A stretch of 64,000 nt of DNA from an uncultured Bdellovibrionales bacterium (GTDB lineage Bacteria > Bdellovibrionota > Bdellovibrionia > Bdellovibrionales > Bdellovibrionaceae), in assembly GCA_903926205.1 (NCBI GenBank), contig CAIYID010000031.1:1-64000 (forward strand), in the 5' to 3' direction. The notes under the pieces are model-generated. The model was not told the DNA's origin and did not search any database. It worked only from the letters and a program-made list of their open reading frames with translations. Below, in pieces: positions 44,308 to 52,316 of the stretch (its first letter is position 1; the number at the start of each line of letters is the position of its first letter). Both the position numbers and the translations under genes were made by a program.

Positions 44308-45141
44308 ATGAAATCGATTCTCAGCCTATTTCTTATCGCGACCTTCTTTCTTGGGTGTTTTTCCTTTGCCACTGAACCTGATAATTCAGGGAGCTCTGAG
44401 TCATTAAGCAGTTTTGACTCAGCTTTTCAAACTGGCCTGAAAAATTATCAGGAAAAACATTTTGATTTATCGGTGAGTGCTTTTCAAAAAGCTCTTGAAT
44501 TAAGCCCTAAAAATATTTCGACTTTGACGAACTTGGCTTTAGCCCAGTTTCAAAATGGCCAAAAGGGTTGGTCCATCGCTTTATTGCGTAAGGCACTTAA
44601 CTTCGATCCTGAAGATCCAACCGCCAGGGCTGCTTACGACTTTATTCTGCCTCAACTCGAAGTGAAAGAAATCCCCCATGAACTTTTGTGGAGCGAAACC
44701 CTTCACGCTCGTGTGCTTTCACCTTTTTCCTTGTTTTGGTTTTCTTGTTTAGCAGCTCTCTTTATTTTTTCTGCAGGCTGGTCGATCTTAACCTACATTG
44801 GAAAGTTAAAGCGCTCTCAATTAAAAGAGACTGTTCCTCCGTCCTTTAGTTCACTCACAATATTCTTCCTATTAGGAGCGGTTGTTTTTCTCTTGTTATT
44901 GGGATTAAAAATTGTGGATCAGTCACAAACTCGAGGAACCATTGTCACTAAGGACAAGGCGAGTGTTTTATCCTCTCCAGATGAAAAAGCCCCGTCCTTA
45001 TTTGAAGTTTATCCCGGTTTTGAAGTTATTGTGGAAAAGTCTGTTGAAAAAACGGGAAGTCAGTGGCTGCAAGTGAATTACCCAGGTGGACCAACCGGGT
45101 GGATTCCTCAATCAGCACTTTTACTTACAACGGAGAATTAA
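44308..45141 (+). CDS. TPR and SH3 domain membrane protein, BatE-like
   Basis: Protein of 277 aa. It has a signal sequence with a possible lipobox (FFLGC, Cys17), TPR repeats (about 36-110, KNYQEKHFDLSVSAFQKALELSP), two membrane helices (about 140-163 and 188-208) and a C-terminal bacterial SH3-like domain (about 215-275, GTIVTKDKASVLSSPDE and PTGWIPQSALLL). This domain order is that of BatE proteins of the Bat operons, but batA-D are not in the window, so the name is tentative. Three bases separate it from the next gene, so they are co-transcribed. Confidence 0.75.
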   Translation: MKSILSLFLIATFFLGCFSFATEPDNSGSSESLSSFDSAFQTGLKNYQEKHFDLSVSAFQKALELSPKNISTLTNLALAQFQNGQKGWSIALLRKALNFDPEDPTARAAYDFILPQLEVKEIPHELLWSETLHARVLSPFSLFWFSCLAALFIFSAGWSILTYIGKLKRSQLKETVPPSFSSLTIFFLLGAVVFLLLLGLKIVDQSQTRGTIVTKDKASVLSSPDEKAPSLFEVYPGFEVIVEKSVEKTGSQWLQVNYPGGPTGWIPQSALLLTTEN

Positions 45142-45144
45142 TTT

Positions 45145-45669
45145 ATGCCAAATTTCATTTGGGAAAATCTATTTCGCAATTCAAACTCGGAACAAACTCT
45201 CCGCCAAAAATTAAAAAGTAATTTTTTATTTCAAGACCTGTCCCTTTCTCAATTAACCTTACTGGAAAGAATTGTGAACGTAAGGTCCTACCGACCCGGT
45301 GAAAATATTTTTCGCCAAGGCGATATCGGTGTGGGTATGTATTTAATTTCTGAAGGTATTGTAAATATTTATGTCGAAGAAATCGTGCCAGAAACTGGCG
45401 AGCCTAAAATGGCTCATGTCACCCAATTAAAAGAGGGGGACTTTTTCGGAGATCTCGCCCTTGTTCAAGAAAATGGTCGGCGCAGTGCCACTGCAATAGC
45501 GCACAAAGATGTCGTGTTGATTGGTTTTTTCAAATCAGATCTAATGGAAATTGCAGGAAGAAATCCCACCGCTGGGGTCAAAATTCTATTGCGTTTAGGA
45601 GAAGTTCTTGGTGAACGCTTAAGAGAAACCACGGCTAAAATCACTGAACTTAAGAAAAAGGGCTCCTAA
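45145..45669 (+). CDS. cyclic nucleotide-binding domain protein
   Basis: Protein of 174 aa with a single CNMP-binding domain (about 40-155). The beta-roll has YRPGENIFRQGDIGVGMYLISEGIVNIY, and the phosphate-binding cassette reads FGDLALVQENGRRSATA, with Asp in place of the usual Glu but the Arg kept. No DNA-binding or catalytic output domain follows, only a short helix, so it probably acts through a partner protein. Its stop overlaps the next gene by one base. Whether it binds cAMP or another nucleotide cannot be read from sequence. Confidence 0.85.
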   Translation: MPNFIWENLFRNSNSEQTLRQKLKSNFLFQDLSLSQLTLLERIVNVRSYRPGENIFRQGDIGVGMYLISEGIVNIYVEEIVPETGEPKMAHVTQLKEGDFFGDLALVQENGRRSATAIAHKDVVLIGFFKSDLMEIAGRNPTAGVKILLRLGEVLGERLRETTAKITELKKKGS

Positions 45670-46730
45670 TGCTAGAGCCCACTCGAAGTCAGCGAGCCAT
45701 TATTATTGAGCGAAGAGTAAAACTGCTGGCCTTTCTTTGTAGCCTCGCCTCACTTTTTTCATTTATTCTTTTTGTACCAAATCTTCTTGTGTCTTTTCTT
45801 TCAGCTCTCGTCACTTATTTTTTATTAGCCCCCTCGGTGGATTATATGGAACGCCACGGGCTGAGCCGCTTATTTGCCACCATCATTCCTTTTTTATTTT
45901 TGACTTTGGCTATGGTCATTACAATTTATTTATTCGTGCCAGATCTGGCGCAGCAAGCCGGCTCTTTACAGGAGAACTCGCAAAAATACCTTGAGACCGC
46001 CTCTGCTTTATTATCTCGCGTGGAAGAGCAAATCGGAGTGATGTTGAATTCAGTCTTCAAAGTCGACTTACACAATCAATTCAGTCCGCAAATTTATTCC
46101 TGGGCGTCTTCTTTTTTTAAACAACTACCGGCTTGGATTTCCAAATCCGCAACGGTATTAATTCTTTCGCCTTTTTTGGCTTTTTTTATGCTACTCAATG
46201 GTCGAGAATTTGTTCGGCTGCTCATCGGTATGGTCCCAAATAATTTTTTTGAGCTCGCTCTCAGCTTGAATTATCAAATTAGTCATCAAATTGGTGGTTT
46301 TATTCGGGCTCGCTTGATTGAAAGTTTTATCGTTGGCTTATTCCTTTGGCTGGGGCTTCTCATCATGGGCTTTCCCTTTGCCCTCGTACTTGCTCTGTTT
46401 GCTTCTTTACTTAATATTATCCCATACTTGGGGCCAATTATTGGAGCCCTGCCAGCCTTCCTCATTGCAATGACCAATGGCGGCTCACCAACTGAACTGC
46501 TAACGCTTTTTACTATTTATGGAATCGTGCAAGTTATTGATACTGTGGTTTTGGTTCCCTTTTTGGTGGCAAAAATTGTGAACCTTCATCCCGTGACCGT
46601 GGTTTTATCGATCATTATTGGCTCTCAACTTATGGGAATCCTTGGAATGATCATCTGTATTCCTGTGGTGAGTGTTTTGAAAGTAACTTCAGCCGCTCTG
46701 TATCGTCATTTTACAGATTTCCGCACCTAG
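45669..46730 (+). CDS. AI-2E family transporter
   Basis: Membrane protein of 353 aa with about eight helices and the family end segment LHPVTVVLSIIIGSQLMGILGMIICIPVVSVLKV (about 308-341) plus NIIPYLGPIIGALPAFLIA (about 248-266). The family (named after an AI-2 exporter, but including Na+/H+ antiporters and unknowns) is broad, so the substrate is open. It starts on the last base of the cyclic nucleotide-binding gene. Confidence 0.85.
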   Translation: MLEPTRSQRAIIIERRVKLLAFLCSLASLFSFILFVPNLLVSFLSALVTYFLLAPSVDYMERHGLSRLFATIIPFLFLTLAMVITIYLFVPDLAQQAGSLQENSQKYLETASALLSRVEEQIGVMLNSVFKVDLHNQFSPQIYSWASSFFKQLPAWISKSATVLILSPFLAFFMLLNGREFVRLLIGMVPNNFFELALSLNYQISHQIGGFIRARLIESFIVGLFLWLGLLIMGFPFALVLALFASLLNIIPYLGPIIGALPAFLIAMTNGGSPTELLTLFTIYGIVQVIDTVVLVPFLVAKIVNLHPVTVVLSIIIGSQLMGILGMIICIPVVSVLKVTSAALYRHFTDFRT

Positions 46731-46751
46731 AAAATCGGACTGGTTGACATT

Positions 46752-47540
46752 ATGTTTCGCCCAGATTTAGACTTGTCACCGATGACAATGCCACGAGTTA
46801 CCTCTTTAATACTGTTGGGTTTTTTAACAATTTCCTCTTCGATTTTTATTGGAGGCTGTAGCTCCGATGAAAAAAAAGTCGACACTGCGGAGGCCGCCTA
46901 TGAATTGGCTCAGCAGTACGACAAAGAAGAGCGCTACGAAGAAGCCATTCGACGCTACCAAGAAGTTAAAAATAAATATCCCTATAGCAAATTTGCGGTT
47001 CTATCAGAATTAAGCGTTGCGGATGCTCATTACAAACAAGAGTCTTTTCCAGAAGCGCAAGTGTCTTACCAAAACTTCAAAGACCTACATCCAAAATTCG
47101 AAAAAATTGATTACGTCACTTTTCGGCTTGGGCTCTGCTACTTTAATCAATTGCCACCCACCAGTGATCGCGATTTAGCTTTAGCTGGAAAAACAATTTC
47201 AAATTTTGACGAAGTCATTAAACAGTATCCAAACTCAGAATTCGTTAAAGAGGCGCAAGAAAAAAAAGCAGCTGTGCTAAAACTCCAAGCGGAAAAAGAA
47301 ATCTACATTGCTGATTTTTATTTCAAAAAAGCGCAGTGGGACAGTGCTCGCCTTCGTTATGAAGGCGAAGTAAAAAATTTTCCAGGCCAAGGCTTTGAAG
47401 CGAAGGCACTTTCTCGTGCGGTTATTTGCGCAGCAAGAGCCTCAGAAATGGATAGAGCTAAAGAACTGCTGGCTCTACTCAAAAGTCGCTTTCCAAAAAA
47501 CCAGTCTGAAATTCAAGATGCGGCGAGGGAAATCCGATGA
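46752..47540 (+). CDS. bamD: BamD-like outer membrane assembly lipoprotein
   Basis: Protein of up to 262 aa with a lipoprotein signal ending FIGGC at residue 36 from the first ATG; starts at 46782 or 46788 would give a more normal signal length, but none has a strong ribosome binding site. It has TPR-like repeats typical of BamD (YELAQQYDKEERYEEAIRRYQEVKNKYPYSKFAVLSELSVADAHY, then FPEAQVSYQNFKDLHPKF). BamD is the essential lipoprotein of the beta-barrel assembly machine. It overlaps the following TPR gene by 4 bp. Confidence 0.8.
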   Translation: MFRPDLDLSPMTMPRVTSLILLGFLTISSSIFIGGCSSDEKKVDTAEAAYELAQQYDKEERYEEAIRRYQEVKNKYPYSKFAVLSELSVADAHYKQESFPEAQVSYQNFKDLHPKFEKIDYVTFRLGLCYFNQLPPTSDRDLALAGKTISNFDEVIKQYPNSEFVKEAQEKKAAVLKLQAEKEIYIADFYFKKAQWDSARLRYEGEVKNFPGQGFEAKALSRAVICAARASEMDRAKELLALLKSRFPKNQSEIQDAAREIR

Positions 47541-48268
47541 TGGACTCTCTTCAGCAAGATGTCTGTGCGGAAGCTAAAGAAGCGTTTATTGGTGGAAATT
47601 ACAAAGTGGCCGAACCTATTTTGCAACAGCTCCTTTTGCAAGGCACTCGCAATCCTGAAGTTTTTCAAATGATGGCGACCATTTATTACGACAAAGGGCA
47701 ATTCAATAAAGCCATCAGAACCTTTAAACGAGCACTTGAAATTGATCCAACTTACACCGATGCAAGTGTCGGGCTTTCCATTATTTTAAATGATTTGGGC
47801 CGTTATGATGAAGGAAAAAAAGTTTTTGAAGATGCGCGCAAGCTCCTCAATCAAAACAAAGGCATTAATGATCCTCATGTTGACGAAAAGATTGCCTCCA
47901 AACATGAAGAACTGGCGGATCTTTACTTTCAATACACTCGCTACAACGAAGCCCTTGAACAATTATTAAAAGCACAAAAACTTTCCGCTCGCCGAGCTGA
48001 AATTTCCATGCGAGTAGCGGAGTGTTTTGTAAAACTTGGTGATACGCAAAAAGCGGTTCGCTGCCTGCAAACAGTCCTTCGAGATTATCCTCATTTCAAT
48101 CCGGCGCGCATGAAATTAGGAGTTGTCTTTTATAACAACCATCAAATTGCTGAAGCGACTGAGCAATGGGAAAATATTTTACTGCGCGATCCAAAACACA
48201 CAGAAGCAAAAAAATATCTCAAGATGGCCCAAACCGTGGGAATCACTTCCCTGAGCCCGAATCCTTAA
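47537..48268 (+). CDS. TPR-repeat protein
   Basis: Soluble cytoplasmic-looking protein of 243 aa with no signal peptide. It is made of about six tetratricopeptide repeats (for example MATIYYDKGQFNKAIRTFKRALEIDP, 52-77). The start overlaps the bamD-like stop (ATGA). It could be a scaffold for the neighbouring envelope or pilus genes; TadD of tad loci is also a TPR protein, but TadD is a lipoprotein, so this is not clearly TadD. Function unknown. Confidence 0.8.
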   Translation: MMDSLQQDVCAEAKEAFIGGNYKVAEPILQQLLLQGTRNPEVFQMMATIYYDKGQFNKAIRTFKRALEIDPTYTDASVGLSIILNDLGRYDEGKKVFEDARKLLNQNKGINDPHVDEKIASKHEELADLYFQYTRYNEALEQLLKAQKLSARRAEISMRVAECFVKLGDTQKAVRCLQTVLRDYPHFNPARMKLGVVFYNNHQIAEATEQWENILLRDPKHTEAKKYLKMAQTVGITSLSPNP

Positions 48269-48276
48269 GGAGATTT

Positions 48277-48795
48277 ATGTCGAATCTAAAAGAAGATTTA
48301 CTACTTTTTATTACCCGCGATGAAATTAAAAATTTAGTTGGCTCGTTAGCTAAGCAAATTGAGGCCGATTACGATGGAAAAGAAATCGTTTTTATTTGCC
48401 CCCTTCGAGGATCAATTCATTTTTGCGCTGATTTGATGAGGGAAATTGAACTTCCTCAACAAGTGGATTTCGTTCATCTGCAAGCTCTATCAAAGGGCGG
48501 AACAGTTAAAATCATCAAAGACATTTCGATTAATTTATTAAATAAACATGTTTTGATCGTTGAGGAAATCATCGACACGGGTCGCACTTTAAAGTTTTTG
48601 CGCGATCGTCTTTTGGCTTCCTCTCCCGCTTCGCTGAAAATTGTTACCCTGTTGGACAAGCCCGCTCGTCGTGAACTGCCGATTCGCGCTGATTATATTG
48701 GGCGCACCATCGATGATCGCTATGTTGTAGGCTACGGAATGGATTCGGAAGAGTTTGGCAGAAACTATCCAGATATTTATTTCCTAAAAAATTAA
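48277..48795 (+). CDS. hpt: hypoxanthine phosphoribosyltransferase
   Basis: Purine salvage enzyme of 172 aa. The PRPP-binding signature is VEEIIDTGRTL (about 92-102), preceded by CPLRGSIHFCADLMREI and followed by VTLLDKPARRE and the base-binding DDRYVVGYGMD (about 148-158). It converts hypoxanthine or guanine plus PRPP to nucleotide. AAGGAG precedes the ATG at 48277; a longer frame overlapping the upstream gene is rejected. Purine salvage suits a predator feeding on prey nucleic acids. Confidence 0.93.
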   Translation: MSNLKEDLLLFITRDEIKNLVGSLAKQIEADYDGKEIVFICPLRGSIHFCADLMREIELPQQVDFVHLQALSKGGTVKIIKDISINLLNKHVLIVEEIIDTGRTLKFLRDRLLASSPASLKIVTLLDKPARRELPIRADYIGRTIDDRYVVGYGMDSEEFGRNYPDIYFLKN

Positions 48796-48807
48796 AGGAG
48801 TTCAATC

Positions 48808-48885
48808 ATGTTATCCCGCCAGCTCGTCATCTTGTTTGTTGCATCAGCGCTTTTATTTTTTGTTGTAAACGCCTTTGTAAGTTAG
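48808..48885 (+). CDS. 25-residue membrane peptide
   Basis: A very short gene, 12 bp after hpt, with a full AAAGGAG seven bases before its ATG. The product (MLSRQLVILFVASALLF...) has a basic N-terminus and a single transmembrane helix covering nearly the whole length, ending NAFVS. The strong ribosome binding site and perfect small-membrane-protein profile make it more than a chance ORF. Role unknown. Confidence 0.55.
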   Translation: MLSRQLVILFVASALLFFVVNAFVS

Positions 48886-48922
48886 TTGGTTTTCAGAAAT
48901 ACTTTCTCCCAGCACATCTAGA

Positions 48923-48945
48923 TGAGATTCGTCTCAATTCGAGAC
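48923..48945. repeat. overlapping inverted repeats with GTCTC/GAGAC cores
   Basis: TGAGA-TTCG-TCTCA (48923-48936) overlaps GTCTC-AATTC-GAGAC (48931-48945). Both lie about 190 bp upstream of the flp pilin gene. Related inverted motifs recur at 58985, 60587 and 60613, all in non-coding DNA near the pilus/hit locus, so they may be binding sites of one regulator. Confidence 0.4.
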
Positions 48946-49080
48946 ACTTTTCTTCAGTCCTAAATCCAGCGACAATCTGAACTTTGACAGTGAGGGTCCT
49001 GTTCTTTTCCCTCTAGGGGCTAAGGTCCTGTTAAACTCTTGAACAATTTAAGTTTCCTCACGAGAAAACCCTTCATCTCC

Positions 49081-49108
49081 TAATGAAGTCTGCGCTTTTC
49101 GCCGATAG
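49081..49108 (+). promoter_or_regulatory. sigma-28 (FliA)-like promoter before flp
   Basis: TAATGAAG (49081-49088), 12 bases, then GCCGATAG (49101-49108) closely resembles TAAAGTTT-N11-GCCGATAA. It ends 26 bp before the flp start codon. The spacing is one base longer than the E. coli consensus. Confidence 0.45.
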
Positions 49109-49133
49109 GCCTGACAGTAGAAGGAGGATCGTA

Positions 49134-49319
49134 ATGAAACAATTTAAAAATGTTTTGAAAAAGCTATGGAGTGATGAGGCCGGACAAGGAACTGCGGAGT
49201 ATGTGCTTTTGCTCGTACTTGTTGTGGCTCTTGTTATCGCTTTCGGAAAACCATTGAAAGAAGCAGTGATGGGTAAAATTTCCAGTCTCACTGGCTCGAT
49301 CAATGAATTCAATCCTTAA
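49134..49319 (+). CDS. flp: Flp/Fap-type major pilin
   Basis: Prepilin of 61 aa. A basic leader (MKQFKNVLKKLWSDEAG) precedes the class IVb processing motif; after the glycine comes QGTAEYVLLLVLVVALVIAFG, with the conserved Glu-Tyr pair five residues into the mature pilin. It is the structural subunit of Tad pili. GGAGG lies 6-8 bases upstream, and a possible sigma-28 promoter is upstream of that. The first gene of the tad cluster. Confidence 0.93.
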   Translation: MKQFKNVLKKLWSDEAGQGTAEYVLLLVLVVALVIAFGKPLKEAVMGKISSLTGSINEFNP

Positions 49320-49335
49320 TTAAAAGGAGTCATTC

Positions 49336-49518
49336 GTGACGGTTGAATATGTGTTGCTCATGGCGGTGTTCGTGCTCCTGTTGATGGGCTCGATCATTAA
49401 GGGTCCTTACGGGGCCTTTACCAACACGGGGCCAAAGCTTGGTGCACGTGTGGAGCGACACTTAATCACGGGTGATGGATTTAAGCCAAGCGGACAATTG
49501 AATGCCTGGAGTGAATAG
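49336..49518 (+). CDS. pilin-like protein lacking a leader
   Basis: Protein of 60 aa starting at GTG with AAGGAG upstream. It begins TVEYVLLMAVFVLLLMGS, i.e. directly with the Glu-Tyr and hydrophobic helix of a Flp-type pilin but without the basic leader and processing site. The C-terminal half is polar. It may be a minor pilin inserted unprocessed, or a truncated duplicate of flp that is still translated. 16 bp after flp. Confidence 0.7.
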   Translation: MTVEYVLLMAVFVLLLMGSIIKGPYGAFTNTGPKLGARVERHLITGDGFKPSGQLNAWSE

Positions 49519-49531
49519 ATGAGGAGAAAAG

Positions 49532-50047
49532 ATGAGTGAATTCTTCTTGAATCCAAAAATAATCTTGGCTGCGCTGTTGATCATCATCAGCGTGGTCACT
49601 GATTTGCGAACCAAAAAGGTTCCAAATCGGTTGATTATTATTGGATTTATCCTCGCGATTGCACTGATTGCAATCGTCGATGGAAAAGGAGGAGTTTGGC
49701 CAGCCCTAGCCTCCCTCGGCGCAGCGGCACTCTTTGCCTTCCCTCTCTATTCTTTAAAGGCGATTGCGGCGGGAGATTTAAAATTAATTATTATTTTATC
49801 TCTTTTATTAAATTGGAATATTTCTATCACGATGATTTTAGCCTCAATGATTTGGGGTTCAATTTTGGGACTTGTGAGAGTTGTTCTTGCTGGAAAATCA
49901 CGTGAATTTTTTCAAAACATCGTTGCTATCGTAAAAAAAGCGACTCCAGCGACTCAAAGTTTAAATTATGTTCCTTATACCATTGCGATCTTGTTTGGAT
50001 TTTTAACTTCTCTTGGACTTTCTAGCGTGGGGATCTCATGGATATGA
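49532..50047 (+). CDS. cpaA: prepilin peptidase, CpaA/TadV type
   Basis: Aspartyl membrane protease of 171 aa with about six helices. The two catalytic aspartates are seen in VVTDLRTKKVPN (about 21-32) and AIAAGDLKLI (about 77-86, the GxGD-type motif here as AGD). It cleaves Flp prepilins. The N-methylation domain of longer PilD enzymes is absent, as usual in TadV. AGGAG precedes the ATG. It overlaps the next gene by 10 bp. Confidence 0.9.
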   Translation: MSEFFLNPKIILAALLIIISVVTDLRTKKVPNRLIIIGFILAIALIAIVDGKGGVWPALASLGAAALFAFPLYSLKAIAAGDLKLIIILSLLLNWNISITMILASMIWGSILGLVRVVLAGKSREFFQNIVAIVKKATPATQSLNYVPYTIAILFGFLTSLGLSSVGISWI

Positions 50048-50283
50048 AAGGACAGGGCTCTTTAGAATTTATTTTGCTCATGGTGCTCAGTGTGGCGCTC
50101 ATTACAGGCGCCGTGAAAGCACTTAAAGACATGGATTTTATCAACACTGTCACGGTGAAACCCTGGGCGGTTGTTTCCGGTATGATTGAATGCGGGGTTT
50201 GGAAGCCTTGTGGAGTTACCGTTAAAGTTTCTGGATATCATCCGAGCAATCGAGTGATTAGCTACAAACCGGTGGGACAATGA
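50038..50283 (+). CDS. TadE-like minor pilin, short
   Basis: Protein of 81 aa with a type IV prepilin motif: MDMKG then QGSLEFILLMVLSVALITG, where the Glu five residues after the glycine is kept. The mature part has two cysteines (ECGVWKPCGV). It overlaps cpaA at its start and the next pseudopilin by 4 bp at its end. Confidence 0.75.
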   Translation: MDMKGQGSLEFILLMVLSVALITGAVKALKDMDFINTVTVKPWAVVSGMIECGVWKPCGVTVKVSGYHPSNRVISYKPVGQ

Positions 50284-50921
50284 AAAAGAAGTTAAATCAA
50301 TCAGGACAAGCTTCTGCGGAATTTCTCTTCTCACTGATTATTGCTTTTGGTTTATTTATTCTTTTTTTCTCTATTTCATTTACCCTTACTGTCGTCGAAG
50401 TTGGACAATACATTGCTTTTTCTACTTCTCGCGCCCAAGTGGGTGGAAATAAAAACCAAGCCGCGCAAAGGGAAGCGGCAACAAATAAATATCAATCGTT
50501 TTCTTCTTTGCCTGCCTTTGGCCTTTTATTTAAATCAGGCTGGTTTGTTTTCGCGAAAAACCCCGATATTCGACAAGGTGGTTCTAATTCCCAAGATAAT
50601 TTCCGAGATAAATTAGGAGATGGTGGATCAGGCGCGACTCCACCATTTGAACAGGTCTATACGGGAGTTTCCATCCCCTTTCAGTCGAAAATTCTTGGAA
50701 TGCAAGTGCCTTTTCTAAACCCGGCCTCAACTGAGGACGCGGGATTTTCGACTAATATTAATGCCATTTTGATACGCGAGCCAACTCAAGAAGAATGCTA
50801 TCGATATTGGGGCGCCGCCCGTGCTCAAGCTCTAAAAAACTTACCTTCTGGCGCGGCACTTCCTGCCGGCGGTGGTTACGATCCAAGTGCCTATGTCATG
50901 ATGGAGGACGCTGGATGTTAA
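50280..50921 (+). CDS. TadE-like pseudopilin
   Basis: Protein of 213 aa. The prepilin motif is KKKLNQSG then QASAEFLFSLIIAFGLFILFF, with conserved Glu. The soluble domain is Gly/Asn-rich with a pair of cysteines near the C-terminus (EECYRYWG and DAGC). Such minor pilins seed or cap Tad pili. It overlaps both neighbours, indicating tight co-translation. Confidence 0.78.
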   Translation: MKKKLNQSGQASAEFLFSLIIAFGLFILFFSISFTLTVVEVGQYIAFSTSRAQVGGNKNQAAQREAATNKYQSFSSLPAFGLLFKSGWFVFAKNPDIRQGGSNSQDNFRDKLGDGGSGATPPFEQVYTGVSIPFQSKILGMQVPFLNPASTEDAGFSTNINAILIREPTQEECYRYWGAARAQALKNLPSGAALPAGGGYDPSAYVMMEDAGC

Positions 50922-51397
50922 ACCTTAAAAACGAAAACGGAAATGCGACTCTTGAAATGATTCCCGTATTAATACTCTTTATTTTATTACTTAATTTTGG
51001 ATTAGGGTTTTTCGGAATTATTCATTCGGGAATTTTAAATTCTATTGCGGCTAGAAATTATACCTTTGAAACTTTTCGAAATCGCAGCAATTTGAATTAT
51101 CTCCGCGATGAAGGTGGTGATAATAATCCTTATTATTCTCAAATGAATTTTCGATTTCATGGAATTACAGAAGAAGGTGCGCCAATCAACACCTGGACCG
51201 CAACCAAGCGCCCACTTAAATTCACAGACCTGCAGACTGGTGTGAACAAAACAGCAACCGCGCAAGATCATAATTCAACGGTAAGATCAAAAATGTCCGA
51301 CGATACAAAGAAAACCTCAGATTATTTTGATGGAGTTTCGCCGGTTTGGATTATGACCCAATATGGAATTTGTTTAAATTCGATTTGTGAGGGGTAG
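50915..51397 (+). CDS. TadE/TadF-like pseudopilin
   Basis: Protein of 160 aa whose ATG lies 7 bp inside the preceding gene, with GGAGG seven bases upstream. The N-terminal NLKNENGNATLEMIPVLILFILLLNFGLG has the glycine and the Glu at +5 (NATLE) of class IVb prepilins. A polar soluble domain and a terminal Cys pair (ICLNSICEG) follow. A longer upstream frame is rejected. Confidence 0.75.
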   Translation: MLNLKNENGNATLEMIPVLILFILLLNFGLGFFGIIHSGILNSIAARNYTFETFRNRSNLNYLRDEGGDNNPYYSQMNFRFHGITEEGAPINTWTATKRPLKFTDLQTGVNKTATAQDHNSTVRSKMSDDTKKTSDYFDGVSPVWIMTQYGICLNSICEG

Positions 51398-51428
51398 TTT
51401 TAATTGGAATTGCTAGGGGGAATGAAAA

Positions 51429-52310
51429 ATGAACAACAATGAATCGAGAAACTTATGGGTTTCTCTAGGAGCAGGCCTTTTTGCTGCTTTTCTTCTCTAT
51501 AGTTATTCACAAGAAAAAAAGGCTGAGTATGACAAACAGTTTGGTTCAACAAAACCTGTGGTTTTAGCCCGAGTCGATATTAATGAAATGCAAAATCTTG
51601 ATGATTCGATGTTAGAAATTGTTCAGCGCCCAACTGATTTCGTTGAGCCTGGTGTGGCCACGGATTTTGACTCCGCCGTTGGTCAGATTGCCGCTGTTCC
51701 GATAAAAAAAGGCGAACAGCTTTTACTTAACAAACTTTTACATCCTGGGCCGGAAACAGGGATCGCTCTGCAAGTGGCTCCTGATAAACGAGCAGTAACC
51801 ATTCCCGTGGATGAAGCCCGCGCGGTTGCAAAACTCATTCGGCCAGGAGATCGAGTGGACGTTTACGCGGCCGTTGATACTGGTCGAGGCACCAGCCAAA
51901 GACGCGAAGTCATTCTTTTCAAGGGGGATGTGGTTGTCCTAGCGACAGGGATTAGTGTTGTAAACACCTTGCCACGTCTCTATGAAGTTGATCCAACCGG
52001 GAAGCAGCTCACTCAAATTAACCTTACTGGCGACACAAAATATCAGACAATCACAATTGAAGTTAAGCCAAAAGAAGCTCAAGATTTGATTTACTTTATG
52101 ACAACTTCACCAGGAAATATCTTTTTTACTCTTAGAAATCCGAACGATAAAATGACAGACGCGCGAACGCCGAGTACGAACGCGGACTCTTTCACTCTTC
52201 GACTGAGTGGTTTAGCGGAAGCCCCTCAAACATATACAACAGGACCTAAGCCACCGATGGTGCAAGTTCCTGCGCCGCCAGCACCAGTTTTACCTGGAAG
52301 AGGAAGGTAG
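51429..52310 (+). CDS. cpaB: Flp pilus assembly protein CpaB/RcpC
   Basis: Periplasmic SAF-domain protein of 293 aa. A membrane anchor lies at about 9-26, then VLARVDINEMQNLDDSMLEIVQRP (SAF strand region), IPVDEARAVAKLIRPGDRVDVYAAVD (typical RcpC core, about 124-149) and a Pro-rich tail. It links secretin to the inner platform or modifies pilins. GGGGGA lies just upstream. Confidence 0.88.
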   Translation: MNNNESRNLWVSLGAGLFAAFLLYSYSQEKKAEYDKQFGSTKPVVLARVDINEMQNLDDSMLEIVQRPTDFVEPGVATDFDSAVGQIAAVPIKKGEQLLLNKLLHPGPETGIALQVAPDKRAVTIPVDEARAVAKLIRPGDRVDVYAAVDTGRGTSQRREVILFKGDVVVLATGISVVNTLPRLYEVDPTGKQLTQINLTGDTKYQTITIEVKPKEAQDLIYFMTTSPGNIFFTLRNPNDKMTDARTPSTNADSFTLRLSGLAEAPQTYTTGPKPPMVQVPAPPAPVLPGRGR

Positions 52311-52316
52311 GAGCAT

